This document shows, piece by piece, positions 27,687-36,189 of a DNA stretch of 64,000 nt (the first letter of the stretch is position 1; each line of letters starts with the position of its first letter). The stretch spans positions 1 to 64,000 of the forward strand of contig NZ_NPKH01000014.1 in the NCBI RefSeq assembly GCF_002284535.1. Reading direction: 5' to 3'. A program made the translations under genes and the position numbers. The notes beneath the pieces are model-generated. The model saw only the letters and a program-made list of their open reading frames with translations, was not told the origin of the DNA and made no database searches. The stretch comes from Mesorhizobium wenxiniae. Its GTDB lineage: Bacteria; Pseudomonadota; Alphaproteobacteria; Rhizobiales; Rhizobiaceae.

Positions 27687-30419
27687 ATGGTCAGTTTTGG
27701 CGGTCTCGCCCGTAAGGTTTTCGGCTCCTCCAACGATCGTCGGGTCAAGTCGACCCGACCGCGCGTCGAAGCGATCAATGCCATGGAAAACGAGATGCGG
27801 GCGCTCTCCGACGCCGAGCTGGCGGCCCGCACGGAAAAATTCCGCCAAGACGTCGCCAACGGCGCCAGCCTCGATGATCTCCTGGTGCCGGCCTTCGCCA
27901 CCGTGCGCGAGGCGGCGCGCCGCGTGCTCGGCATGCGCCCGTTCGACGTCCAGCTGATCGGCGGCATGGTGCTGCACAATGGCGGCATCGCCGAGATGCG
28001 CACCGGCGAGGGCAAGACGCTGGTCGCGACGCTGCCGGTCTATCTCAACGCGCTCGCCGGCAAGGGCGTCCATGTCGTCACCGTCAACGACTATCTTGCC
28101 AAACGCGACTCCGAATGGATGGGCCGCGTCTACAAATTCCTCGGCCTTACCGTAGGCGTCATCGTTCATGGCCTGTCCGACGAGGAACGCCATGCTGCCT
28201 ACGCCGCCGACGTCACCTACGCCACCAACAACGAGCTCGGCTTCGACTATCTGCGCGACAACATGAAATTCGAGCGCGCCCAGATGGTGCAGCGCGGCCA
28301 CAGCTACGCGATCGTCGACGAGGTCGATTCCATCCTGGTCGACGAGGCGCGCACGCCGCTGATCATTTCCGGTCCGCTCGAGGACCGTTCGGAAATGTAC
28401 AACACCATCGATGCCTTCATGCTGAAGCTCGAGCCGTCCGACTACGAGATCGATGAGAAGCAGAAGACCTCGATCTTCACCGAGGAGGGCACCGAAAAGC
28501 TGGAAAACCTTCTGCGCGACGCCGGCCTGCTCAAGGGCGAGTCGCTCTACGACGTCGAGAACGTCGCCATCGTCCACCACGTCAACAATGCGCTGAAGGC
28601 GCATCAGCTGTTCCAGAAGGACAAGGACTATATCGTGCGCAACGGCGAGATCGTCATCATCGACGAATTCACCGGCCGCATGATGCCGGGCCGCCGCTAT
28701 TCGGAAGGCCTGCACCAGGCGCTCGAGGCCAAGGAGCATGTGGCGATCCAGCCGGAGAACCAGACGCTCGCCTCCGTCACCTTCCAGAACTATTTCCGCC
28801 TCTACAAGAAGCTCGCCGGCATGACCGGCACGGCGCTGACCGAGGCCGAGGAATTCGGCAACATCTACAATCTCGAGGTCACCGAGATCCCGACGAATCT
28901 GCCGGTGATCCGTATTGACGAAGACGACGAGGTCTACCGGACCGTCGAGGAGAAATACAAGGCGATCGTCAAGGAGATCAAGGAAGCCCGCGCCAAGGGC
29001 CAGCCGACGCTGGTCGGCACCACCTCGATCGAGAAATCCGAGCAGCTGGCCGCGCGTCTGCGCAAGGAAGGCTTTACGGATTTCGAGGTGCTGAACGCCC
29101 GCCATCACGAGCGTGAGGCGGCGATCGTCGCCCAGGCGGGAAAACCCGGTGCCATCACCATCGCCACCAACATGGCCGGCCGCGGCACCGACATCCAGCT
29201 CGGCGGCAATGCCGACATGCGCATCGCCGAGGAGCTTGGCGATATGCCTGAAGGCCCCGAGCGCGAAGCCAGGGAAAAGGCGATCCGCGACGACGTCGCC
29301 CGGCTGAAGGAAAAGGCGCTGGCCGCCGGCGGCCTGTACGTGCTCGCCACCGAACGCCACGAGTCGCGCCGCATCGACAACCAGTTGCGCGGCCGCTCAG
29401 GCCGCCAGGGCGATCCCGGCCGCTCAAAATTCTTCCTGTCGCTGCAGGACGATCTGATGCGCATCTTCGGCTCCGAGCGCATGGACGGCATGCTGCAGAA
29501 GCTCGGCCTTAAGGAGGACGAGGCGATCATCCATCCGTGGATCAACAAGGCGCTGGAAAAAGCGCAGAAGAAGGTCGAGGCGCGCAATTTTGACATTCGC
29601 AAGAACCTGCTGAAATATGACGACGTCTCGAACGACCAGCGCAAGGTGGTGTTCGAGCAGCGCCTCGAGCTGATGGACGGTGAAGGCCTGTCCGAGACCA
29701 TCGCCGAGATGCGCGAGGGCGTCATCGAGGAGATCGTCGCCAAGGCCATTCCCGAAAACGCTTATGCCGAGCAGTGGAACGTCGCCGGCCTCAAGGCCGA
29801 GGTCGCCGAATTCCTCAATCTCGACCTGCCGATCGAGGACTGGGTCAAGGAAGAGGGCATTGCCGAGGACGACATCCGCGAGCGCATCAGCCAGGCCGCC
29901 GAGACTGCCGCGAAAGAGCGTGCCGAGCGCTTCGGCCCCGACGTGATGACCTATGTCGAGCGCTCAGTGGTGCTGCAGACGCTCGACCATCTGTGGCGCG
30001 AGCACATCGTCAACCTCGATCATCTGCGCTCGGTCGTCGGCTTCCGCGGCTATGCCCAGCGCGACCCGCTGCAGGAATACAAGGGCGAGGCGTTCGAGCT
30101 GTTCCAGGCGATGCTGGGCAATCTGCGCCAGGCCGTCACCGCGCAATTGATGCGCGTCGAGCTGGTCCGCCAGGCCGCCGAAGCGCCGCCGCCCGAGGCG
30201 CCCGACATGTTCGGCAGCCATCTCGACGGCACCACCGGCGAGGACGATTTTAACGGCGGCGAGACCGGGCTCCTGGTCCGCCAGGAGACCCACGCCATCG
30301 TCGCCCCCGAAAACCGCGACCCGAACAACCCGGCAAGCTGGGGCAAGGTCGGCCGCAACGAGGCCTGCCCGTGCGGTTCGGGCAAGAAGTACAAGCACTG
30401 CCACGGCGCGTTTGCGTAA
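27687..30419 (+). CDS. secA: Preprotein translocase ATPase SecA
   Basis: This 910-residue motor drives Sec-dependent export through SecYEG. It shows Walker [34 protein letters not shown], the second nucleotide-binding motif [34 protein letters not shown], and a C-terminal zinc-binding SEC-C motif [17 protein letters not shown] that binds SecB and lipids. Full length with an AAAGGA ribosome-binding site before ATG 27687. A hairpin immediately downstream may terminate transcription. Confidence 0.99.
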   Translation: MVSFGGLARKVFGSSNDRRVKSTRPRVEAINAMENEMRALSDAELAARTEKFRQDVANGASLDDLLVPAFATVREAARRVLGMRPFDVQLIGGMVLHNGGIAEMRTGEGKTLVATLPVYLNALAGKGVHVVTVNDYLAKRDSEWMGRVYKFLGLTVGVIVHGLSDEERHAAYAADVTYATNNELGFDYLRDNMKFERAQMVQRGHSYAIVDEVDSILVDEARTPLIISGPLEDRSEMYNTIDAFMLKLEPSDYEIDEKQKTSIFTEEGTEKLENLLRDAGLLKGESLYDVENVAIVHHVNNALKAHQLFQKDKDYIVRNGEIVIIDEFTGRMMPGRRYSEGLHQALEAKEHVAIQPENQTLASVTFQNYFRLYKKLAGMTGTALTEAEEFGNIYNLEVTEIPTNLPVIRIDEDDEVYRTVEEKYKAIVKEIKEARAKGQPTLVGTTSIEKSEQLAARLRKEGFTDFEVLNARHHEREAAIVAQAGKPGAITIATNMAGRGTDIQLGGNADMRIAEELGDMPEGPEREAREKAIRDDVARLKEKALAAGGLYVLATERHESRRIDNQLRGRSGRQGDPGRSKFFLSLQDDLMRIFGSERMDGMLQKLGLKEDEAIIHPWINKALEKAQKKVEARNFDIRKNLLKYDDVSNDQRKVVFEQRLELMDGEGLSETIAEMREGVIEEIVAKAIPENAYAEQWNVAGLKAEVAEFLNLDLPIEDWVKEEGIAEDDIRERISQAAETAAKERAERFGPDVMTYVERSVVLQTLDHLWREHIVNLDHLRSVVGFRGYAQRDPLQEYKGEAFELFQAMLGNLRQAVTAQLMRVELVRQAAEAPPPEAPDMFGSHLDGTTGEDDFNGGETGLLVRQETHAIVAPENRDPNNPASWGKVGRNEACPCGSGKKYKHCHGAFA

Positions 30420-30430
30420 GCGAGCGCTTC

Positions 30431-30528
30431 CCTTCTCCCCGTTATTATACGGGGAGAAGGTGCCGGCAGGCGGATGAGGGGCAGCGCCGGCGCTCGCGAT
30501 AAGCCAATCTCCCCACCTGAGGGGAGAT
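30431..30528. repeat. Rhizobial intergenic palindromic repeats after secA
   Basis: Two hairpins occur in tandem: CCTTCTCCCCG/CGGGGAGAAGG (30431-30441 and 30450-30460, 8-base loop) and ATCTCCCC/GGGGAGAT (30507-30514 and 30521-30528). The flanking sequence (GTGCCGGCAGGCGGATGAGG) is the familiar dispersed repeat type of rhizobial chromosomes. The first hairpin could also end the secA transcript. Confidence 0.7.
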
Positions 30529-30634
30529 ATCGGGCGGCCAGAGAGGGGCGCTGTCCCGCCGGCGCTCCGTTATCACGCGCGGCGAAGGCGCTAAAGCCGG
30601 CGGCGCGCGGTCCCTACCAAAAGCAGGTGAGGTA

Positions 30635-30850
30635 GTGGCAAAATTCTCTGACGGCGACCGAGTGCTTATCACCAATTCCTATGGTTGGGGTTCAGGGGGC
30701 ACTGGCACGGTTCGAGCCGCACCGGACTACGTTACTGGATCAATGGCGTGGCGCGGTTTGAGCCGTTTCTCGATGGAGAGAAGCTCGTATATTGGGTTGA
30801 GTTTGATAGGCCACACTCGCTGACCGCAGCAAAGACGGTCCTTACGATTG
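30635..30850 (+). pseudogene. Frameshifted small hypothetical gene downstream of secA
   Basis: From GTG 30635, behind an AGGTGAGGT ribosome-binding site, the frame reads MAKFSDGDRVLI and GGTGTVRAAPDYV. The coding character then moves to another frame near 30740, reading RFEPFLDGEKLVYWVEFDRP. Together the two pieces look like one small protein with an N-terminal 'GDRV...GTV' beta segment and a WVEFD strand, of the type fused or adjacent to nitrile-hydratase-beta-like/KOW-like small domains. The C-terminus runs into repeat sequence. Likely a decayed gene; a sequencing error is the alternative. Confidence 0.5.
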
Positions 30851-31173
30851 TGGATCGGTGGAAGAGTCGGCGCTCTCGCTTATTTCAAGCTAACCCACTA
30901 CCGGGCGACGAGGCATCGGTGTCGCCTCTCCTTCTCACCTTGTAGAAGGTGGATTGGCGCGTAGCGCCAAGACGGTTGGGGTATTTGACGGATCGCCGTC
31001 GGCGCCAAGTGGCCCCCTCGTCCGGTTGAGCTTAGCTCGGCCACCTTCCCCCAAAGGGCGCCCCCAACCCAACCGTTTCTTAATGTGTTTTCATTAGACC
31101 CAGACCCAGAAAAGAGGCGGAAAACGGAGAGTTGTGGGTGCGCTTTTCCGCGGCGACGACAGCCGGGCGGTTC
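30851..31173. repeat. Degenerate repeat-rich intergenic region
   Basis: No gene is recognised. The region contains CCTTCTCACCTTGTAGAAGG and GGCGCGTAGCGCC hairpins and CCCCTCGTCCGG-type sequence, a decayed version of the dispersed repeat seen just after secA. Confidence 0.4.
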
Positions 31174-32538
31174 TTGCCGCAGCGCCTTGCGCTGCGCGTA
31201 AAGCCGCTGCTTGGCCGCATCGATGCCGTGCTGTTCACCGCCGACGAGCGCGGCGAAGCCGGCCGCATGTCGCTGATCGCCTTCTCCATCCGCATCGTCA
31301 GCGCCGTCATCGCCTTCGTCAGCCAGGTGCTGATGGCGCGCTGGATGGGCTCGTTCGAATACGGCATCTTCGTCCTCGTCTGGGTGACGATGGTCATCGT
31401 CGGCAACCTCGCCTGCCTCGGCTTCCACACCTCGGTCATCCGTTTTATTCCCGAATACCGCGAGCGCAACATGCTGGCCGAACTGCGCGGCATCGTGCTG
31501 ACCAGCCGCCTGTTCGTGCTGGTTGCCTCGACGGCGATCGCCGGTCTCGGCGCGCTCGGCGTCTGGCTGCTCTCGCCCTTCATCGAAAACTACTATGTCG
31601 TGCCGTTCATCCTCGGCCTGATCTGCATGCCGATGATCGCCATGTCCGACCTGCTGCAGGGGCTGGCGCGGGCCAACTCATGGGCGCTGTTTGCGCTGGC
31701 GCCGACCTATCTGGTGCGGCCGGTGCTGATCCTGGCGCTGATGGCGCTGATGCTTCTGGTCGGCTTTGCGCCCGACGCCAGGACCGCGATCTTCGCCTCG
31801 ATCGCCGCCGCCTATGCCACCACGCTCGGCCAGCTCATCGGCGTCACGGCGCGGATGGACAGGAATATCCCGGCCGGGCCGAAGAAGGTGCATTTCGCGC
31901 AATGGTTCCTCGTGTCGCTGCCGATCTTCCTGGTCGAAGGCTTCTTCTTCCTGCTCACCAATGCCGACGTGCTGATGGTCGGCGCCTATATGAACCCCAA
32001 CGACGTCGCCGTCTATTTCGCCACAGTGAAGACGCTGGCGCTGGTGCATTTCGTCTATTTTGCGGTCAAGGCAGGCGTCGCCCAGCGCTTCGCGCAATTC
32101 ACCCATGGCGAGCCGGAAAAGCTTGCCGCCTTCGCCCGCGAAACGGTGTCGTGGACGTTCTGGCCGTCGCTGTTGATGGCGCTGATGGTGCTGGTGCTGG
32201 GCGAGCCGATGCTGGCCTTGTTCGGGCCGGAATTCGTTGCCGGCTATCCCCTGTTGTTCCTGCTGGTCTTCGGCGTCGTCGCCCGCGCCGCCGTCGGCCC
32301 TTGCGAAAGCCTGCTCACAATGAGCGGCAACCAGAACATCTGCGCCGCCGTCTACGCCATGACGCTGGCCTTCAACATCGGCCTCAATTTGGTGCTGATC
32401 CCGCTTTTCGGCCTGTGGGGCGCGGCGATGGCCACCGCCTTCGCCATGATCTTCGAGGCCGGCGCGCTGTCCTTCACGGTCTGGCGCAGGCTCGGCATCG
32501 TCATGGCCATTTTCCTAGCCGCCGAAGGAGCTGCATGA
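31174..32538 (+). CDS. Polysaccharide flippase (Wzx/MATE-like)
   Basis: This protein of about 450 residues has 12-14 hydrophobic segments and the pattern of the polysaccharide_synt/MVF superfamily, which flips lipid-linked glycans across the inner membrane: MSLIAFSIRIVSAVIAFVSQ, RWMGSFEYGIFVLVWV, and VLMVGAYMNPNDVAVYFATV. The start is uncertain; TTG 31174 gives a plausible PQRLALRVKPLLGRIDAVLF leader, and the first in-frame ATG is 31267. Its stop overlaps the following acetyltransferase start by 4 bp (ATGA), tying the two into a surface-polysaccharide function. Confidence 0.82.
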   Translation: MPQRLALRVKPLLGRIDAVLFTADERGEAGRMSLIAFSIRIVSAVIAFVSQVLMARWMGSFEYGIFVLVWVTMVIVGNLACLGFHTSVIRFIPEYRERNMLAELRGIVLTSRLFVLVASTAIAGLGALGVWLLSPFIENYYVVPFILGLICMPMIAMSDLLQGLARANSWALFALAPTYLVRPVLILALMALMLLVGFAPDARTAIFASIAAAYATTLGQLIGVTARMDRNIPAGPKKVHFAQWFLVSLPIFLVEGFFFLLTNADVLMVGAYMNPNDVAVYFATVKTLALVHFVYFAVKAGVAQRFAQFTHGEPEKLAAFARETVSWTFWPSLLMALMVLVLGEPMLALFGPEFVAGYPLLFLLVFGVVARAAVGPCESLLTMSGNQNICAAVYAMTLAFNIGLNLVLIPLFGLWGAAMATAFAMIFEAGALSFTVWRRLGIVMAIFLAAEGAA

Positions 32539-33818
32539 TGGGTGCCATCCCGTTGCTCGAGGAAACCAGCGGCGGCCCGGCCGGCGCCATGGTGTCCGGC
32601 CTCGCCGGGCTCGCCCGCGAAGCCGACCCCGCCCATATCGAGCTCTTGGCCAACGACCGGCCCGAGCGCAAACTGGCCGTCTACCCGGCCTCAGCCGGCT
32701 TCGATCTGGTCGAGGAACTCGACTATCTCTGCACCCGCACGATCGAGCCCAACGTCTTCTTCAACCCGCGATTCCTGGCGCCTGCCATGCCGCGGCTGGA
32801 AGACCGCGAGGTGCGGCTGGCGGTCATCCGCGACGGCGACGAATACCGCAACCGGCTGCGCTTGCTGGTGCCGTTCTCGGTGGAGCGGCCGGCGATGCCG
32901 CTCGGCGTGCGGATCATGCGCACATGGTCGAGCCCGTTCGGCCCGATCGGCACGCCGCTGGTCGACCGTGACGATCCCGTCGGCGTCGTCGAGGATTTTT
33001 TCTCGATGCTGTCGCGGCCGCATCTCAAGCTGCCGAAAGTCTTGGTGCTGCCCGATATCCGGCTCGACGGCCCGGTGGCCAGCCTGCTGGCGACGGTCGC
33101 CGAGACGCGTGGCCTGACGCTGGTCACCACCGGCAAGGCCGAACGCCCGATGCTCGAAAGCGGGCTCGACGGCAATGGCTATCTGAAGGCGTCGCTGCGC
33201 TCGCACCACTATCGCGAGTTCCGCCGCCTGAAGCGCCGCCTCGCCGACCTCGGCAGGCTGGAGCATCTGGTGGCGCGCGGACCGGAAAACATCCGCCATG
33301 CCATTGAACGCTTCCTGACGCTGGAAGCAGCAGGCTGGAAAGGCCGCGAGCGCACCGCCATGGCCATCGACCGCTACCGCGCCGCCTTCGCCCGCGAGGC
33401 CGTGCACCGGCTCGCCGAACAGGACCTGTGCCGCATCCATTCGCTGACGCTCGACGACCGCACCATCGCCAGCCTGATCGTCTTCGTCGAGGCCGGCGTC
33501 GCCTACACCTGGAAGACGGCCTATGACGAGACGCTCGCCGCCTATTCGCCGGGCACGCTGCTGATGATCGAGGTGACCAGGCAGCACCTCGACGACCCCA
33601 ACATCATGATGACCGATTCCTGCGCCGTGCCCGACCATCCGGTGATGAGCCGGCTGTGGACGGAGCGCAAGCCGATCGGCACCCTGGTCATCGGCCTGAC
33701 GCCGGGCGCCGACCGCCTCGCCCGCCAGGCGGCGTCGCAGCTTCACCTCTACCGCGAAACCCGCAACATGGCGCGCCTGCTGCACAACCGGATGAAGAGC
33801 TTGCTGGGACGGCGGTAG
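32535..33818 (+). CDS. GNAT acetyltransferase, CelD/BioF2-like domain
   Basis: This 427-residue protein carries the acetyltransferase domain of the BioF2/CelD type (GNAT_6) in its C-terminal half: HHYREFRRLKRRLADLGRLE, FLTLEAAGWKGRERTAMA, then VAYTWKTAYDETLAAYSPGTLL. Such proteins modify exopolysaccharide or cellulose precursors or aminoacylate cell-wall components; the acceptor is unknown. ATG 32535 overlaps the flippase stop (ATGA), so both are made from one transcript. The frame is open much further upstream, but that is an antisense-like shadow of the flippase gene. Confidence 0.82.
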   Translation: MMGAIPLLEETSGGPAGAMVSGLAGLAREADPAHIELLANDRPERKLAVYPASAGFDLVEELDYLCTRTIEPNVFFNPRFLAPAMPRLEDREVRLAVIRDGDEYRNRLRLLVPFSVERPAMPLGVRIMRTWSSPFGPIGTPLVDRDDPVGVVEDFFSMLSRPHLKLPKVLVLPDIRLDGPVASLLATVAETRGLTLVTTGKAERPMLESGLDGNGYLKASLRSHHYREFRRLKRRLADLGRLEHLVARGPENIRHAIERFLTLEAAGWKGRERTAMAIDRYRAAFAREAVHRLAEQDLCRIHSLTLDDRTIASLIVFVEAGVAYTWKTAYDETLAAYSPGTLLMIEVTRQHLDDPNIMMTDSCAVPDHPVMSRLWTERKPIGTLVIGLTPGADRLARQAASQLHLYRETRNMARLLHNRMKSLLGRR

Positions 33819-33850
33819 GCTAGGTGGTCGCGAAACCGGCAGGCCGAGCC

Positions 33851-34107
33851 TTCGTCATCCCAGGGCGGAGCAGGAAGCGAAGCGACGTAGCGGAGACCCT
33901 GGGATCCATGCCGTTACCTCAGCCGAAGAATGCAGCGGCTCGGAACGGCGCTTGTATCCGCAACGGTGCCAGCTACCCTTCCAACGTCAGCGAACGGGGT
34001 GGTAGCGTTCGGTTCTGATCCGCAGGCGCACTGCCGCCATGTAACGGCATGGATCCCAGGGTCTCCGCCGCGTCGCTCCGCTCCTTGCTCCGCCCTGGGA
34101 TGACGAA
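33851..34107. repeat. 66-bp inverted repeats flanking a 125-bp spacer
   Basis: The left arm at 33851-33916 and right arm at 34042-34107 are inverted copies with about 61 of 66 positions matching, both including CCAGGGCGGAGC and CCCTGGGATCCATGCCGTTA. The arms are of the dispersed 'CGTCATCCCAGGGCGGAGC' rhizobial type. The spacer contains no gene. No flanking target-site duplication was noticed. Confidence 0.8.
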
Positions 34108-34336
34108 GGGAGGGGGTGTTTCGGCCAATCTCGAAGGTTTGCAATTCGCCGCAGAAAGGGACTGTGGACGTTCGGCCGATCGGCCCGACCTGTTAAATCA
34201 CTGTGTCGAGGGGCCTAGATCATGAGGGTTAATTCTCCCGACCAGCGGAAAGGATTAGCATCGGCGATACTCTCGGCCGCGCAACCAGCATCATTGCCGC
34301 CCTGCACGGCCACAGCAAAAAATCTGGGAGGAATGC

Positions 34337-34945
34337 ATGACGAAAACAACTTACTTCAGGCGCCGCAGCATTCTCGCTTTGACTGGCCTCATCGGCGCCT
34401 GCCTGACTGCGGCTGCAGGTCAGGCCGCCGAGCCCGACAAGGCCGAGATCGAGGCCCTGAAAAAATCGCTATCCAAGTACGAAGACTACAAGGCCGCCAT
34501 TCGCGACCTCTATCTGTCGACGGTCGGATGTGTTTATTACAGCGGCGAAAAAGTGGCTGGCGCTATGGATTACCCTAAGGGCGCGATGGGCATTCATTTC
34601 GTCAACGTCGCGAGCGTCAGCCCGACACCAGATCCGACGCGCCCCAATGTCCTTATCTATGAGCCGTTCGACGGCGGCTTGCGCCTGGTGGCCGTGGAAT
34701 GGCTTGTTCCGCTGACGCCCGACACCAAGGAGCCGCCGAAACTCTTTGGACAGAAGTTCCAGGGGCCGATGGAGGGGCATTATCCGCTTATTCCGACGGA
34801 GTTCTACCATTACGATCTTCACGCCTGGCTGTTCAAGGACAACCCGCTCGGAATGTTCAGCCCGACAAACCCGGACGTGAAATGCGACAATTACGCGTTT
34901 CCCATGCCGGAGCAGCCGACCAAGATGGTCCCGGGGCCGATGTGA
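34337..34945 (+). CDS. Hypothetical exported protein with Tat-like signal
   Basis: Not a recognised family. The 202 residues begin with MTKTTYFRRRSILALTGLIG and a hydrophobic stretch ending at AAAGQAAEPDKAE, a Tat- or Sec-type signal peptide with RRRS. The mature part holds a Lys/Glu helix (KAEIEALKKSLSKYEDYKAA) and a Pro- and aromatic-rich region ending EFYHYDLHAWLFKDNPLGMF and a single late Cys pair (C near residue 57 and 185). Its position just outside the left end of the island leaves open whether it is core or acquired. A GGAGG-like site precedes the ATG. Confidence 0.7.
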   Translation: MTKTTYFRRRSILALTGLIGACLTAAAGQAAEPDKAEIEALKKSLSKYEDYKAAIRDLYLSTVGCVYYSGEKVAGAMDYPKGAMGIHFVNVASVSPTPDPTRPNVLIYEPFDGGLRLVAVEWLVPLTPDTKEPPKLFGQKFQGPMEGHYPLIPTEFYHYDLHAWLFKDNPLGMFSPTNPDVKCDNYAFPMPEQPTKMVPGPM

Positions 34946-34977
34946 TGGCGGCCTGAGCTACGGAGTCCGATCTAATC

Positions 34978-35016
34978 AGGAAGGACTGGCCTCGTTGTCA
35001 GGAAGGACCGGCCTCG
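34978..35016. repeat. 22-bp tandem duplication
   Basis: AGGAAGGAC(T/C)GGCCTCG occurs twice with a period of 22 bases (34978-34994 and 35000-35016), directly before the hairpin at 35024 and the island end at 35086. Confidence 0.6.
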
Positions 35017-35023
35017 ATTGTGA

Positions 35024-35048
35024 TTATCCCAGGATGCTCCTGGGATAA
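35024..35048. terminator. Perfect 11-bp hairpin left of the island
   Basis: TTATCCCAGGA and TCCTGGGATAA form a perfect stem with a TGC loop. There is no T-tract, so this could be a factor-binding palindrome or a weak terminator for the 34337 gene. Confidence 0.5.
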
Positions 35049-35085
35049 CATCCCGCCGAGCTTTCAAGACCTCTCGGGTGGAAAA

Positions 35086-35100
35086 TGGTGCCCCTAGCCG
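35086..35100. repeat. att direct repeat, left end of genomic island
   Basis: The 15 bases TGGTGCCCCTAGCCG are identical to 49979-49993, the 3' end (CCA, discriminator, acceptor strand and start of the T arm) of the tRNA-Leu gene. Such copies are left when a tyrosine integrase inserts an element into a tRNA 3' end. This one marks the end distal to the integrase. Confidence 0.85.
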
Positions 35101-35257
35101 AGCACTTAGAGGAAAGTGGGACGTTGGAAGGAACTCATATTTCATTGGGTTTTTTCCTCACCCTGTACCACCTTTCTCACACTTCGAGATCAGCGTACGA
35201 ACTGATGGTAGCGGGAGCCCGTTACGCCGCCGTGCTATATTTCGGTAGGATGAAGAA

Positions 35258-35485
35258 CTAGCCGGTCAGCTTGGTGAAGTCGTGGCGGCGCGCGCGAACA
35301 TGTGCCAGCAAAGTCGTTTCATTGACGACCCCAGATTGAAAGAGAGCCAGCGTGGTCGAGACCAGAATCTGACCGTCTATCGAGGTGCTGTACCATTTAG
35401 CGTCGGCGGTTACCTGGTCGACCACCCGCTGGCAGATCGCCCGATCTTTAGGGCGAAGGAACTGACTTTTCGGTGCTCGTGGCAT
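35258..35485 (-). CDS. Small hypothetical protein
   Basis: The 75 residues (MPRAPKSQFLRPKDRAICQR...) look like a basic N-terminus plus an amphipathic helical region (VDQVTADAKWYSTS, TTLALFQSGVVNETTLLAHV). Not a recognised family. The amino-acid composition is protein-like rather than shadow-like, and no competing gene overlaps it. It is the first gene inside the island's left end. Confidence 0.5.
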   Translation of the reverse strand: MPRAPKSQFLRPKDRAICQRVVDQVTADAKWYSTSIDGQILVSTTLALFQSGVVNETTLLAHVRARRHDFTKLTG

Positions 35486-35808
35486 CTCGACGCCTTAAAG
35501 GGGGAGTTACTGTGTCTCCCACGCGAAACAATGCGTGGGTTTTGAGAATGGACCCTAAGCGCATTGGGACAGAAAATTGCCATTCGTTTGAGTGGTGCGC
35601 GCGAGGTCTTAGTGCAGAGAGATAACGCGCGCTTCGCTTTGTCGGGGACCGGCCCAGTACGCGGCGGTAATTCCGCCCCCAACCGCTCATAAATTCAAAA
35701 TGGCAACTCTACCTCCGCTGTTTTGCCGATCTTTACCGCAGCTGGATGGTTTCCTGGGCGCAAGGTGCCAGTGTCTCCAGCGGTCCCGGCTAATCATCCG
35801 GTGGCCGG

Positions 35809-35934
35809 GTGAAGGATCGCTATGGCCGCACACTGGCCACGATCGAGGTCGACGGGCGTGATGTCGGCGACATCCTGATCGGCGAAGGCCTGGCGCGGCC
35901 GTGGACCGGCAAGCGCCGCCCCTGGTGCGATTAG
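35809..35934 (+). pseudogene. Remnant of a thermonuclease-like (SNase) protein
   Basis: The 41 codons from GTG 35809 read VKDRYGRTLATIEVDGRDVG, then a GEGLARPW block and a final WCD, which is the C-terminal core of the staphylococcal-nuclease family (the D-R-Y-G-R and G-LA-P pattern). In-frame TAA at 35791 shows the N-terminal two-thirds are gone. A truncated, presumably inactive relic. Confidence 0.7.
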
Positions 35935-36189
35935 GCCGTGAACTCATAAACACGTTGCGCGATGGTTGACGAGGGTTGTGCTTTGGGCTGATCTCCGGAA
36001 GTCAGTCTTGGTCGGGCCACTTCCAGAAAGCGCCAAGAGTGGCAATGTATAAAGAGACAGGTGTCTCAATTCCGTTGGCTGTAGAGGAACGGCATATCAG
36101 CAGCGAAGTAGTTCCGCCGCGGCCGCTTGGCTGATATGCTTCGCTCATCGCGCCCCCCTCGCTCGCCTCCCTCGCCGGAGTCTGAAACA

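Noticed and set aside
27618..29360. Long minus-strand ORF (580 codons) opposite secA
   Set aside because: An antisense shadow of secA; no domain or ribosome-binding site.
30420..31130. CRISPR array
   Set aside because: The repeated hairpins differ from each other and are not evenly spaced; no cas genes are present anywhere in the window.
31134..32534. Upstream extension of the acetyltransferase frame through the flippase gene
   Set aside because: The translation is Arg/His/Ala-rich out-of-frame flippase sequence; the real start is the ATG at 32535 overlapping the flippase stop.
36002..36120. NGIETP peptide shared by minus-strand frames at 36055 and 4100
   Set aside because: Only six to eight residues match, in frames without other coding support.
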